Shown here: in pieces, positions 50,013 through 62,046 of the stretch
Layout: every line of letters begins with the position of its first letter
Position numbering within the stretch: position 1 is the stretch's first letter
Source of the DNA: Nitrospira sp.
GTDB lineage: Bacteria; Nitrospirota; Nitrospiria; Nitrospirales; Nitrospiraceae
Direction of reading: 5' to 3'
DNA length: 64,000 nt
Assembly: GCA_036984305.1 (NCBI GenBank)
Contig: BQWY01000001.1
Location: 1,819,501-1,883,500, forward strand
Translations under genes and position numbers: made by a program
Notes under the pieces: generated by a model
What the model was told of the DNA's origin: nothing
Databases searched by the model: none
What the model saw: the letters and a program-made list of their open reading frames with translations, nothing else

Positions 50013-50297
50013 ATGCATCCTGTAACCATGCAGAACCCGGAGGAAATTCTTCATTTCCTCGCCGAGATTGCGCTGAAAGGTTCTGGGTTTACCACCGACT
50101 GTCTGCTCGACTATGTCTTGGAAGAGGGCTTTACCGAGCCCATCTACCTGAATACCAGCGGTGAAGACCCTGACGCATTCTACAAAGGCCAACCCAATGC
50201 GTGGGCGGTCTATCAGATACGCGAGTGGAAGCGCGTCCTCACGGTGTCCGGAGGGGCCGGAAAAGACCGGCGCGTGCAAATTCGTGAAACTCCCTAA
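50013..50297 (+). CDS. Hypothetical protein, 94 aa
   Basis: 94 residues from ATG 50013 with a GAGGA site (about 9 nt). It has NPEEILHFLAEIALKGSGFTTDCLL (helical), then EPIYLNTSGEDPDAF and a basic C-terminus (KDRRVQIRE). No family recognised. It is divergent from the PqqC-like gene and convergent with the BamE-like gene. One gene alone. Confidence 0.5.
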   Translation: MHPVTMQNPEEILHFLAEIALKGSGFTTDCLLDYVLEEGFTEPIYLNTSGEDPDAFYKGQPNAWAVYQIREWKRVLTVSGGAGKDRRVQIRETP

Positions 50298-50402
50298 GCC
50301 AGTGTAGGGGGCGGCCGTGAATTTTGCAAACGATTGGCGGCGTTCGGCGTGCCGGATTGGAGGTCAGGATGCGAGAGATTCGAGGAAAATGACGGAGGGC
50401 CG

Positions 50403-50837
50403 CTACTGCCACCATCCGCCGAGCAGGATGTTTTCCTCAAAATACAGATAGCGGTGTTTGACCGTCGAAGCGTCGACCCAGTCTTCGTAAATCCATTCTT
50501 CCCGCCGGAGCCCATCGTCCGTGTAGGTCACTTTCATGGTATACGGCGACCCCCATGATTTCAGCACCTGTTCGCGGGTCATGCCGACCATGACGCGTTT
50601 CTCTGCAATATGTTGCTCGAAGGTCGGATCGGTCAGCGTTGGATAGAATCGCCACCACAGCATAAAGCCGAGCAACAGGACGAAGCCCCCATAGATCGTC
50701 TTACGGATCCACGGGCGGCACAGATACGGCAGAGACGAGTCGTCCGTGACAGGTGGCGGACTTCCGGTCTCGGGCCGCCCGAGGGCGGTGGGTTCACCGA
50801 GCGAGAGCGGGTTGGCCGGCTGAGCGTGTGATTCCAT
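50403..50837 (-). CDS. Membrane-anchored BamE/SmpA-like protein
   Basis: 144 residues from ATG 50837. A basic segment and one transmembrane helix (about residues 48-68, GGFVLLLGFMLWWRF) precede a small periplasmic domain with the BamE-type pattern VGMTREQVLKSWGSP (about 85-99) and EEWIYEDW. Proteins with this fold bind lipid or assist outer-membrane assembly. It lies upstream of no close gene. The C-terminus ends ILLGGWWQ. Confidence 0.65.
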   Translation of the reverse strand: MESHAQPANPLSLGEPTALGRPETGSPPPVTDDSSLPYLCRPWIRKTIYGGFVLLLGFMLWWRFYPTLTDPTFEQHIAEKRVMVGMTREQVLKSWGSPYTMKVTYTDDGLRREEWIYEDWVDASTVKHRYLYFEENILLGGWWQ

Positions 50838-50918
50838 TCGGCTATCGTAGCCAAGCCGGACAGGCTCGGTCAAGGTACGGCGAGTGAGTTCTCCCGAACG
50901 TACGCAGGGGGGAGGCCG

Positions 50919-51722
50919 CTATTCGGCGTATTGAGGAAGCGGCACTTTCTTCCTTGTCGGTGGCGTGGGAGGAGGCAGTTCGGCAAATTCGCGCGAGTAG
51001 GGATTCATCATCGGTTCGTGGGTGTTTTTCATGCGTTGCTTGGTCAATTGGAGACTTTGAGTGCCGATCTCCAAGCGATCCACTTTCGTATCCAGGGTCA
51101 GCGCCGGCGGGAGCCCCTGCAGGGAAAACAACTGGTAGGTCAGCGTCCAATCCAGCCGATCCCGGTTCGGCTCCCGTACAATGAAACTCGCAGCCTTCGA
51201 TCCGGAACCCTTGAAGAGGAGCAACCAAATATTGGATCGAAACGCGGGCGCCGCGGAATCCGTGTCGGGCTTGAATTCAGGGACGAGCGAAGGAATTCTT
51301 CCCAGCGGGACGGCGGGCGAGAATTCGATGTCGACCAGGCGGACGTAGAGCGTCGGATTCTCCGAATGGTCGGACGGGTCGATATGGAAGCTAAACGAAT
51401 AACGGACGTCCACGCCGTCCCGCTTGAAGTTGTAGACGTCTTCTCCGTTTTGGGGAGCGATCAGTTTTTTGAAGTAGCGCTCCCAATCCGGGTAGGAGTA
51501 GTACTTGAAAACCCGAAGAGCGGCCTTGCGGTCGCGCACCGCCTGCGGAGGGCCGAGCTTCTGGTGGAGTTCGGCTTGGGTCAGCCCGAGGAATCCGTCG
51601 TCGAAGTAAGGACCGGCAGCGGCGTTGAACAATGGAGTGCCGCTCAAGAGGACGACCAGCACGCAAACCCGAATGACAGTGGGCAACCGCACGGCCAACG
51701 ACGCGTCTCCTTGTACAGTCAT
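50919..51722 (-). CDS. Exported hypothetical protein
   Basis: 267 residues. The signal peptide (RVCVLVVLLSGTPLFNAAAG, about residues 18-37) is clear. The first mature part has FLGLTQAELHQKLGPPQ, a short BamE-like pattern. The rest is beta-rich (VYNFKRDGVDVRYSFSFHID, TLYVRLVDIEFSP) with a proline-rich end (PPPTPPTRKKVPLPQYAE). Function unknown. Divergent from metH, with 172 bp between the two starts. Confidence 0.65.
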   Translation of the reverse strand: MTVQGDASLAVRLPTVIRVCVLVVLLSGTPLFNAAAGPYFDDGFLGLTQAELHQKLGPPQAVRDRKAALRVFKYYSYPDWERYFKKLIAPQNGEDVYNFKRDGVDVRYSFSFHIDPSDHSENPTLYVRLVDIEFSPAVPLGRIPSLVPEFKPDTDSAAPAFRSNIWLLLFKGSGSKAASFIVREPNRDRLDWTLTYQLFSLQGLPPALTLDTKVDRLEIGTQSLQLTKQRMKNTHEPMMNPYSREFAELPPPTPPTRKKVPLPQYAE

Positions 51723-51894
51723 CCTACGAATCGGTCAACTTTGAAGTCAAGCTAACGGCGAACCGAAAGGGCTCGGCGGCACGTTGCGACCTCGGCTTGG
51801 GAGGCGGGTTTCCTTGCGCCCTGCCGTCCTTCCCGATAAGATCGTCTGGGATTTGTTCACGTTGGCAGGTGCGGTCGGAGAAAAGGATTCAAGC

Positions 51895-55587
<3,693 letters not shown>

Positions 55588-55910
55588 AGACTCGAACCAC
55601 GATCAACTGCGCCCTGCACCACGAATCACGGCTTCGCACAGAAAGTTTCTGATACACAATCCCCATTCCTCAATCCCGACACATTCTTCGGTCGCAGCCG
55701 CCTCGTCTGCGATGTCCGCTGCCGTTTCACACGCCTATTGAATGGGTCAATAGTCTTCTGGTCTTCGAGTGAGGGGTCGGTAGCCTAAGCCGCAGCAGAC
55801 ATGCGACGGCAGGGACGTTGGGGTCCGCTCAGCCACGACAGAACGGTGCGTGCGAACGGACAGCAGCGTGCGGCGCCTGGGCGACCGATCGGCGAGTGGG
55901 TTGGACGTTG
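55588..55910. other. Intergenic 323 bp after metH; no gene recognised
   Basis: No gene with ribosome site is visible. A long ORF that continues opposite the HD-GYP gene (plus strand from 55818) is its antisense shadow. No clear terminator for metH is seen. Confidence 0.4.
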
Positions 55911-57053
55911 CTAGAGCGGGGATTCGTTGAACTGAACTTGGCCGCCGCCGGTCAGGTCGGGGTAGTCCTTCTGGATGCGCAGGATATCATCCATCGAATT
56001 GAAGAACGTGTCGAGGAGCGTCGGATCGAAATGCTGGCCCCTGTGCTTACGCATCAGATCGATGGCATGTTCGAGGCTGAATGCAGGCTTGTAGACGCGT
56101 TGCGTGGTGAGCGCGTCGAAGGAATCGGCGATGGCGGCGATGCGTCCTTCCAGGGGAATGCTCTCGCCCTTGAGCCCACGCGGATAGCCGGTCCCATCGA
56201 AGCGTTCGTGATGCGTCCAGGCAATCACGGCGGCGACTTTCAGCAACTCCGCGTCCGATCCGCTGAGAATGCGGTAGCCGATCTCCGCGTGTTGCGCGAT
56301 CACGCTGAATTCCTCGGGGGTGAACTTGCCGGGCTTCAACAAGACGTGGTCGGGCGTGCCGATCTTGCCGATGTCGTGCATCGGACTTGCCGTGCGGATG
56401 AGTTCGCATTGTTCGTCGTTGAGACCCGCCTTGCGCGCGAGGAGTTCGCAGTAGTGCGCCATCCGTTGAATGTGCTTGGCCGTCGACCGGTCGCGGAATT
56501 CGGCTGCGATGGCAAGACGTTGAATCGTCTCTTCGCGCGACAGCCGCAACTCCTTTTCACTGCGTTCGAGCCATTCCAGCGCTTGTTGGAGCGCGATCGT
56601 TCGGGTCCGAACCATCTGTTCGAGCGAGTCGGTATGCGACCGATTTTCAAGTTCTGCCCGGCGGCGTCGCAAGGCATTCGAGATACTGATGACGACTTCA
56701 TTGGTTTCAAATGGCTTGATGATATAGCCGAAGGCACCCATGTCGAGGGCGGCGTTGGCAAGGACCGGGCTGTCCAATCCCGTCACCATGATACAGGCCG
56801 TCGTCGAGCCTTCGCTGAGAATATGCCGCACGAGGTCCATGCCCGATTCGCCCGGCAGGTTGACGTCGCACAGCGCAATGGCGAACTCCTGTTCGGCCAG
56901 ACGCTGGCGGGCCTCTCGCGCATCGCCCGCCAACGCGCATTCGTATCCGTGGCGCTGCAGGAGTGCAGCCAACAGTTTCCGGATCGGTTCTTCGTCATCG
57001 ACGATGAGGATGGATTTATTGTCGAGGCTCTGTCGCAGAGCTGAAATCTCCAT
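55911..57053 (-). CDS. RpfG-type response regulator with HD-GYP domain
   Basis: 380 residues from ATG 57053 (an in-frame ATG at 57083 is less likely). REC domain: ILIVDDEEPIRKLL, phosphoacceptor in ALCDVNLPGESG, VTGLDS, IIKPF. A linking coiled coil follows (about 120-165). The HD-GYP domain keeps all catalytic motifs: SPMHDIGKIGTPD with HD, HAEIGYRIL, HHERFDGTGYPRGLKGE (GYP intact) and IADSFDALT. It should hydrolyse c-di-GMP when phosphorylated, unlike the degenerate HD-GYP protein at 37336. No kinase gene is adjacent. Confidence 0.93.
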   Translation of the reverse strand: MEISALRQSLDNKSILIVDDEEPIRKLLAALLQRHGYECALAGDAREARQRLAEQEFAIALCDVNLPGESGMDLVRHILSEGSTTACIMVTGLDSPVLANAALDMGAFGYIIKPFETNEVVISISNALRRRRAELENRSHTDSLEQMVRTRTIALQQALEWLERSEKELRLSREETIQRLAIAAEFRDRSTAKHIQRMAHYCELLARKAGLNDEQCELIRTASPMHDIGKIGTPDHVLLKPGKFTPEEFSVIAQHAEIGYRILSGSDAELLKVAAVIAWTHHERFDGTGYPRGLKGESIPLEGRIAAIADSFDALTTQRVYKPAFSLEHAIDLMRKHRGQHFDPTLLDTFFNSMDDILRIQKDYPDLTGGGQVQFNESPL

Positions 57054-57315
57054 GGTCGTGTTCAGGCTCCCTGCCGGCGGCATGCGTGGAGTGGGGATCG
57101 AGACCGATGAATCACGTTTCGGGTCGGATCGTGAATGCCAAGATAGTTAGGGACACTGTGCAGGCTTTGTGCCAGTGGCGGTATTCGGCCGGTATTGTGT
57201 ACCATCGAGGGACTCGGATGAACGCGTGTCGGCATTCGTGAAGCCTAACCCCCGGAGAGTTAAGGAAACATGGTGTACATCGCGCCCTGCGAACCTGTGA
57301 AGCTAAGGCTATCGC

Positions 57316-57480
57316 ATGCCCTATAGCCTTGAACATGAAAAAGCGTTTCTCTGCATCGTGGCGTTCGTCATTGTGGTGCTGCTGTACATTCGGGTGCGAG
57401 TGGCCCGACGGCGTCGAAAAAGCCACCCGTCCGAGCCGAAGGACAACGTGGGTCCCAAGGAGCAGCGGTTTGATCTTTGA
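57316..57480 (+). CDS. Small single-pass membrane protein, 54 aa
   Basis: ATG 57316 to TGA 57478-57480 encodes 54 residues. A short polar head (MPYSLEHEKA) is followed by one hydrophobic helix (about residues 11-26, FLCIVAFVIVVLLYI), a very basic stretch (RVRVARRRRK) and a polar cytoplasmic tail. An AAGG site lies about 8 nt upstream. A positive-inside topology with the tail in the cytoplasm is likely. It precedes the promoter and gene of RNase PH. Confidence 0.5.
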   Translation: MPYSLEHEKAFLCIVAFVIVVLLYIRVRVARRRRKSHPSEPKDNVGPKEQRFDL

Positions 57481-57499
57481 GAGCCCCCTCTCCTATAAT
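57470..57499 (+). promoter_or_regulatory. Promoter of the rph-rdgB operon
   Basis: TTGATC (57470-57475) and a perfect TATAAT (57494-57499) are separated by 18 bp, 47 bp before the rph start. The -35 overlaps the end of the small membrane protein gene. Confidence 0.55.
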
Positions 57500-57546
57500 C
57501 CCACCGGTTTTTTGCTTATCGGAAATATCGATCAAAAGGAGCGGAT

Positions 57547-58293
57547 ATGGGCTCGGAAACGAGTAGCGGCGCACGCAGGGACGGGAGGGGCGTCCTTGAG
57601 TTGCGCCCCGTGAAGTTCACAAGAAACTTCAATAAATATGCAGAAGGGTCTGTTTTAATTGAGATGGGTGACACCAAAGTGATCTGTACGGCGTCGGTCG
57701 AGGAGAAGGTGCCGCCCTTTCTGAAAGATAAGGGGCAGGGATGGATCACGGCGGAGTACGCCATGTTGCCGAGGGCCACTCATGATCGGTCTCCGCGGGA
57801 GGCAGTCAAGGGCAAGCAGGGAGGGCGGACGCTCGAGATTCAACGCCTGGTGGGGCGCGCGCTTCGGGCGGTCGTCGACATGAACCAAATGGGCGAGCGG
57901 ACGATCTGGATCGATTGCGACGTGATTCAAGCGGACGGCGGGACTCGCACGGCCTCGATCACCGGTTCGTTCATTGCGATGGCCGATTCATTTCAAGTCC
58001 TGAAAAAGAGGGGAGCGATCAAGCAGCGGCCTCTCCTGGATTACTTGGCCGCTGTCAGCGTGGGGAAGATCGACGGAAAGACCATGTTGGATCTGGCCTA
58101 TTCAGAGGATTCAGCCGCTGAGGTCGATATGAACGTGGTCATGACCGGCCAAGGCCGGTTTGTGGAAGTCCAGGGGACCGCGGAGCGCTATTCGTTCGAT
58201 AAAAAGGACTTTGACGAGTTTCTATCTCTCGGTTGGCAGGGAATTCAGCAGTTGGTCAGTTTTCAAAAGGACCTGATTGGCGGGTTGGATTAG
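57547..58293 (+). CDS. rph: Ribonuclease PH
   Basis: 3'-phosphorolytic exonuclease for tRNA 3' end maturation, 248 residues with AAAAGGAG 6 nt before ATG 57547. Family blocks: [55 protein letters not shown] (substrate Arg), [20 protein letters not shown] and [20 protein letters not shown]. Length is typical. rdgB follows 15 bp downstream, a common bacterial pairing. Confidence 0.97.
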   Translation: MGSETSSGARRDGRGVLELRPVKFTRNFNKYAEGSVLIEMGDTKVICTASVEEKVPPFLKDKGQGWITAEYAMLPRATHDRSPREAVKGKQGGRTLEIQRLVGRALRAVVDMNQMGERTIWIDCDVIQADGGTRTASITGSFIAMADSFQVLKKRGAIKQRPLLDYLAAVSVGKIDGKTMLDLAYSEDSAAEVDMNVVMTGQGRFVEVQGTAERYSFDKKDFDEFLSLGWQGIQQLVSFQKDLIGGLD

Positions 58294-58308
58294 ACTACGG
58301 CAAGTCCG

Positions 58309-58947
58309 ATGAAAGAGTTGGTACTCGCGACGAGGAATCCTGACAAAGGCCGTGAGCTTCACGCACTGTTGGCCGATCTTGGGATTTGCATTCGGACGAT
58401 GGTGGATTTTCCTGATGCGCCGGAGGTCGTGGAGGACGGAGCGACATGTGAAGCCAATGCCGTCAAGAAGGCGGTATCGATTGCACGGTATACGGGACTC
58501 ACGGCCATCGCAGACGATACGGGCCTTGAAGTCGCCGCGCTCGGTGGACGCCCCGGGGTCCATGCGGCCAGGTACGCAGGCGAGCATGCGACCTATGAGG
58601 ACAATTGCCAAAAATTGCTCCGAGAGTTGAACGGCGTCCCGCCCGAGAAGCGTCAGGCCCGATTCGTGACCGTTGCGGCGATTGCCCAACCGGACGGCCG
58701 CGCGCAGGTGACGCAGGGCGAATTGAACGGCTTGATCACAGAGTCGTCAATGGGCCGTGGCGGCTTCGGATACGATCCCGTCTTCCTCATTTCCGAACAG
58801 GGGAGGACGTTGGCAGAACTGACGTCGGAGGAGAAAAACCGGATCAGCCATCGTGCCCGCGCGTTCCGCAAGATCATGGCTCTCTTGAGCGAGCATGGGA
58901 CCATGAGCGACCGTGAGCCTTCGAATGTGGAACGATCAGGGAATTAA
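58309..58947 (+). CDS. rdgB: XTP/dITP diphosphatase (RdgB/HAM1)
   Basis: Hydrolyses non-canonical purine triphosphates to prevent their incorporation into nucleic acid. 212 residues. Family blocks: LVLATRNPDKGRELHALL (substrate loop), AIADDTGLEVAALGGRPGVHAARYAGE, GFGYDPVFL and ISHRARAFRKI. A 10-residue C-terminal extension (DREPSNVERSGN region) is not part of the core. It ends 15 bp from the convergent nSTAND gene. Confidence 0.96.
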   Translation: MKELVLATRNPDKGRELHALLADLGICIRTMVDFPDAPEVVEDGATCEANAVKKAVSIARYTGLTAIADDTGLEVAALGGRPGVHAARYAGEHATYEDNCQKLLRELNGVPPEKRQARFVTVAAIAQPDGRAQVTQGELNGLITESSMGRGGFGYDPVFLISEQGRTLAELTSEEKNRISHRARAFRKIMALLSEHGTMSDREPSNVERSGN

Positions 58948-58962
58948 CGCGTTCTGTCTCGA

Positions 58963-61900
58963 TCACACGATTGGAAAACAGTCCCTTTGCATGCCCGCTC
59001 TCAAGACCCTTTCAACCTCTCGTGCCCGCTGGCGATAAAGCCCAAGTTCCCGAGTCCATCCAACGTCTTGTGGGTCTAGGTCCACCAATGTTTCATGGAG
59101 CGAGACAGATTCGCGGTACAGGTTAAGCGCGGCTTGCCAATCCTGGGCGTGACGGTGGATGTCAGCAAGCCTTGCCTTGGTCCTGGACAAACCATGTCGC
59201 ACGGTCGCATTGGTGGGGTCCTTGATGAGCAAGGCCTCACGCAGTCCGACAGCCAGAAGCAGGTGCTCACTGGCGAGGTGAGGATCATGCGCCTCCGGGG
59301 TTGGCTTGACGAGCAGTTCACCAAGCTGTTCATGAGCTGAGGCGAGCACCTCTCTGGATCGTCCGTTGTTGGGGTCCTGCGCGACGACATCCTTCGCTAA
59401 GGTCAGCGCTTCTTCAAACAGCCGGTGGGAGTCAGTCCAGCGTTCTTGCCACATTCGGACAATACCCAGGTGTATCAGGGTGTCCGCCACATCTCGTTCG
59501 AGCAGGACATCGAAAGCGTGACTCTGGCGTAGTTCCCTGAATTTCTGTAAGGCGCTGTGAAGATGGGTGGCTGCGTCAGCAGCATGTCCCGTCTGTACGT
59601 AATATCGCCCGGCGTCGAATTCGGCTACGGCTATGTTGAGTAGTTGGTGAAACTCCTTCTCCTCTTGACTGAAAGCGCTCGTGGCAAGATCCGCTGCGAT
59701 GCGGAACGATTCCCTGGCCCGCTCCGTGTTGCCGTGGGTGAGGGCAATGTGCCCGAGCCGTTCGGACAGCGCGGTACGCTCCACACCCACCGCGCCCACC
59801 TCATCCGGATCTGTCAGCTGATTCAGCCTTGATCCGACATCGTCGAGGATCTGTTCGGCGTTGGCCCGCTTGCCCTGAGAGTCAAGAATGTCTGCCTTCG
59901 AGATGAGAGACCAAATGGTGAGTTGCTGAATCTCTGGAGCAGGCCTGGGCGTTCCCTCGAGGAGCGTGAGGGCCTCTTGGTTTGCCTGCATGGCTGCAGC
60001 AAGGTTACCTTTTTCAATATAGAGATTTCCAAGGTCGTGGTACGACGAGGCCAAGTCTCGCAGCCGGGGGCCTGAAGCATCGCTCTTCCAGAGAGTTTCT
60101 CGCATGTTCACCGCCAAATCGAGGTGCTCCACGGCGGCGGAGAGGTTTCCAAGCCGGAGGTCTGACAATCCAACAAGGTGATGAGCCGTCGCCGTTTGTT
60201 CTCGCCAGGTCAGATCAGCCAGCAGGTCCCCGCTGCGGAGGGAGGCCCTGGTGAGCAGCTCAGAGAGTTCGTCCCTGAGCGCGACGAAGTTGCCGAGCCG
60301 TTGGTCAATGATGGCTTTATTGAGGACGTTGTCGGCCTTCAGCGGAAGAAACTCGCTTAGCTCCATGACCGATTCCAGACGGCGCAACCGGTCCATGCTC
60401 TGATCCAACAGTGTGCGTACCGATCCCAAGGCACCGGGAATGTTCCACAGAGCTCTGGGAATGTCATAGACCTGCGTTCTTGCGAATTCGTACAGGGCCT
60501 TGCGCTGTTCTTCGAGAGCCTGTTTTTGAATGAGAACCCGTCCGCCTTGCAACGCCAGCGCCAGCACGACGATGGTACAGGCCGCCCCTACCGTGGCCCA
60601 CGATCGACGGACTTTGCGTCTGCTCTTCCGTAAGAACTCCATCGCGAGACCGAACTGCCCACCGTACAGCTCGGCCCAATGCTCATTCGGTCGAGCGGTG
60701 CGGACCCAAGCTGACGTGTGTGACAATTCAGGCCCACTGCGCCACAGGCTGCCTTTTCCATTTCTATGCCGGACGGCCGCATGGAGCAACTCTGTGTAGA
60801 CCTCTCGAGACTTGGTTTCGGCGTCCACCCACGCTCGCAACCTGGTCCACTGGCGCATCAAGGCCTCATGCGAGATGTCGATGACAACATCGGGCGTAAG
60901 AGGCCGAGGCAAAGGCGGCATGAGAAAGGATCGGTCCGGCCGCCGGAAGGCATCGATCACGTGGGTCAGCTCAGGAAGTGAGGTGTCCGCAATCTTACAC
61001 AATCGTCCCACGGTAGTTTGCCGTCGGTTCTCCAGGTTGTCAGGACCTCGTTCGGTCAAGCATTTGAACACGATTTCCGCAATCGTTTGGTCTTCGGACG
61101 ACCCTAGCTCTGTGTAAGCCTCGTCGGCATGACGTGAGAGGGCCTGTTGGATGCCGCCAATGGCCTCGTAGTTGGCCATGTCGAGTTCCGGCGTCTTGTG
61201 TGCCCACGTGGTCCACGTTCGATTGAGCGCGTGTTGAAGGAGCGGTAATTGATCCGGATCGTCCCCGACGTCGTTGAGAAGCCTCTGGACCAATCTCCGC
61301 GAAATTCGCGCCCCCGAAGACAGAATCGGTCCCTCGATGGCGAGCCGTCGCTCGTCTCTGGTGAGCCGAGGGATGAGATATTGCCCGTCATTGATGGCTT
61401 CCGGGAGCCCTGGATACTCAGCACAGTGTCCCAGATATTCCAAGCGCATTGTGAGGCAGACATAGATCGGCAGCTCCCGTTGGCGGGCCGCCTCCAGCAG
61501 CAACGCCACGAACGATCGAGCCTCTTCTTTATAGTCGGTGTGGGCGTCTGCAGAGTGTTCGAAACGAAAGAGTTCCTCGAATTGATCGACGAGAAGCAGG
61601 AGATTGTCATGCCTGCTCGGCCGCGCTTGTTTGACGACCTCGATCGCCCCCACCGTGCTGCGACGAAGCACGGTTTCAATTATGGCAATCTGCGTGAGGG
61701 ATGGCTCGTCCGCTTCGACGGGAGGTCCCAAGGCCTGGGCCAGCGCTTCGGCCAGATGGCGGAGCGGGGTCCCGCCGGGTCTCAGCAGTGCGATCCGCCA
61801 ATAGGATCCGGCAGGGGCCAGCAATCCACCGTGCAGTGCGGGCAAGAGGCCCGCACGAACGAGGGAGGATTTTCCGCTCCCTGAGGTCCCCAAGACGGAA

Positions 61901-62046
61901 AGGAACTTGGTAACCGCGAGCTTGTGTACCAACGTCGCAGATTGGCCTTCACGACCGAAAAACAAATGGGCTTCGTGTTGCTCGAACGGGCGCAGTCCGG
62001 GAAAGGGGTGGTCTGACTGGTCGGCTGGCTTGAAACGCTCGGTCAT
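58963..62046 (-). CDS. nSTAND1-TPR membrane NTPase, partner of the TIR protein
   Basis: 1027 residues with the nSTAND1 architecture. FPGLRPFE (15-22) and LFFGRE start the module; Walker A is GTSGSGKS (53-60), Walker B LLLLVD (149-153) followed by QFEELFR; and ISHEALMRQW (391-400) is the winged-helix signature. One transmembrane helix lies at about 483-500 (WATVGAACTIVVLALAL). The remaining 500 residues are TPR repeats (for example ADLTWREQTATAHHLVGLSDLRLGN, ISYHDLGNLYIEKGNL). STAND proteins switch on after target recognition, and TPRs are usual sensors. The ATG overlaps the stop of the TIR gene by one base. An immune or conflict role is inferred. Confidence 0.85.
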   Translation of the reverse strand: MTERFKPADQSDHPFPGLRPFEQHEAHLFFGREGQSATLVHKLAVTKFLSVLGTSGSGKSSLVRAGLLPALHGGLLAPAGSYWRIALLRPGGTPLRHLAEALAQALGPPVEADEPSLTQIAIIETVLRRSTVGAIEVVKQARPSRHDNLLLLVDQFEELFRFEHSADAHTDYKEEARSFVALLLEAARQRELPIYVCLTMRLEYLGHCAEYPGLPEAINDGQYLIPRLTRDERRLAIEGPILSSGARISRRLVQRLLNDVGDDPDQLPLLQHALNRTWTTWAHKTPELDMANYEAIGGIQQALSRHADEAYTELGSSEDQTIAEIVFKCLTERGPDNLENRRQTTVGRLCKIADTSLPELTHVIDAFRRPDRSFLMPPLPRPLTPDVVIDISHEALMRQWTRLRAWVDAETKSREVYTELLHAAVRHRNGKGSLWRSGPELSHTSAWVRTARPNEHWAELYGGQFGLAMEFLRKSRRKVRRSWATVGAACTIVVLALALQGGRVLIQKQALEEQRKALYEFARTQVYDIPRALWNIPGALGSVRTLLDQSMDRLRRLESVMELSEFLPLKADNVLNKAIIDQRLGNFVALRDELSELLTRASLRSGDLLADLTWREQTATAHHLVGLSDLRLGNLSAAVEHLDLAVNMRETLWKSDASGPRLRDLASSYHDLGNLYIEKGNLAAAMQANQEALTLLEGTPRPAPEIQQLTIWSLISKADILDSQGKRANAEQILDDVGSRLNQLTDPDEVGAVGVERTALSERLGHIALTHGNTERARESFRIAADLATSAFSQEEKEFHQLLNIAVAEFDAGRYYVQTGHAADAATHLHSALQKFRELRQSHAFDVLLERDVADTLIHLGIVRMWQERWTDSHRLFEEALTLAKDVVAQDPNNGRSREVLASAHEQLGELLVKPTPEAHDPHLASEHLLLAVGLREALLIKDPTNATVRHGLSRTKARLADIHRHAQDWQAALNLYRESVSLHETLVDLDPQDVGWTRELGLYRQRAREVERVLRAGMQRDCFPIV

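Noticed and set aside
51723-51894. Possible cobalamin or SAM riboswitch before metH
   Set aside because: I looked for a B12-box-like or SAM-aptamer pattern in the leader and saw none; absence is not proof without a covariance search.
55818-57044. A 408-residue plus-strand open frame opposite the RpfG-type gene
   Set aside because: The minus strand has perfect REC and HD-GYP motifs; the plus frame has none and is an antisense shadow.
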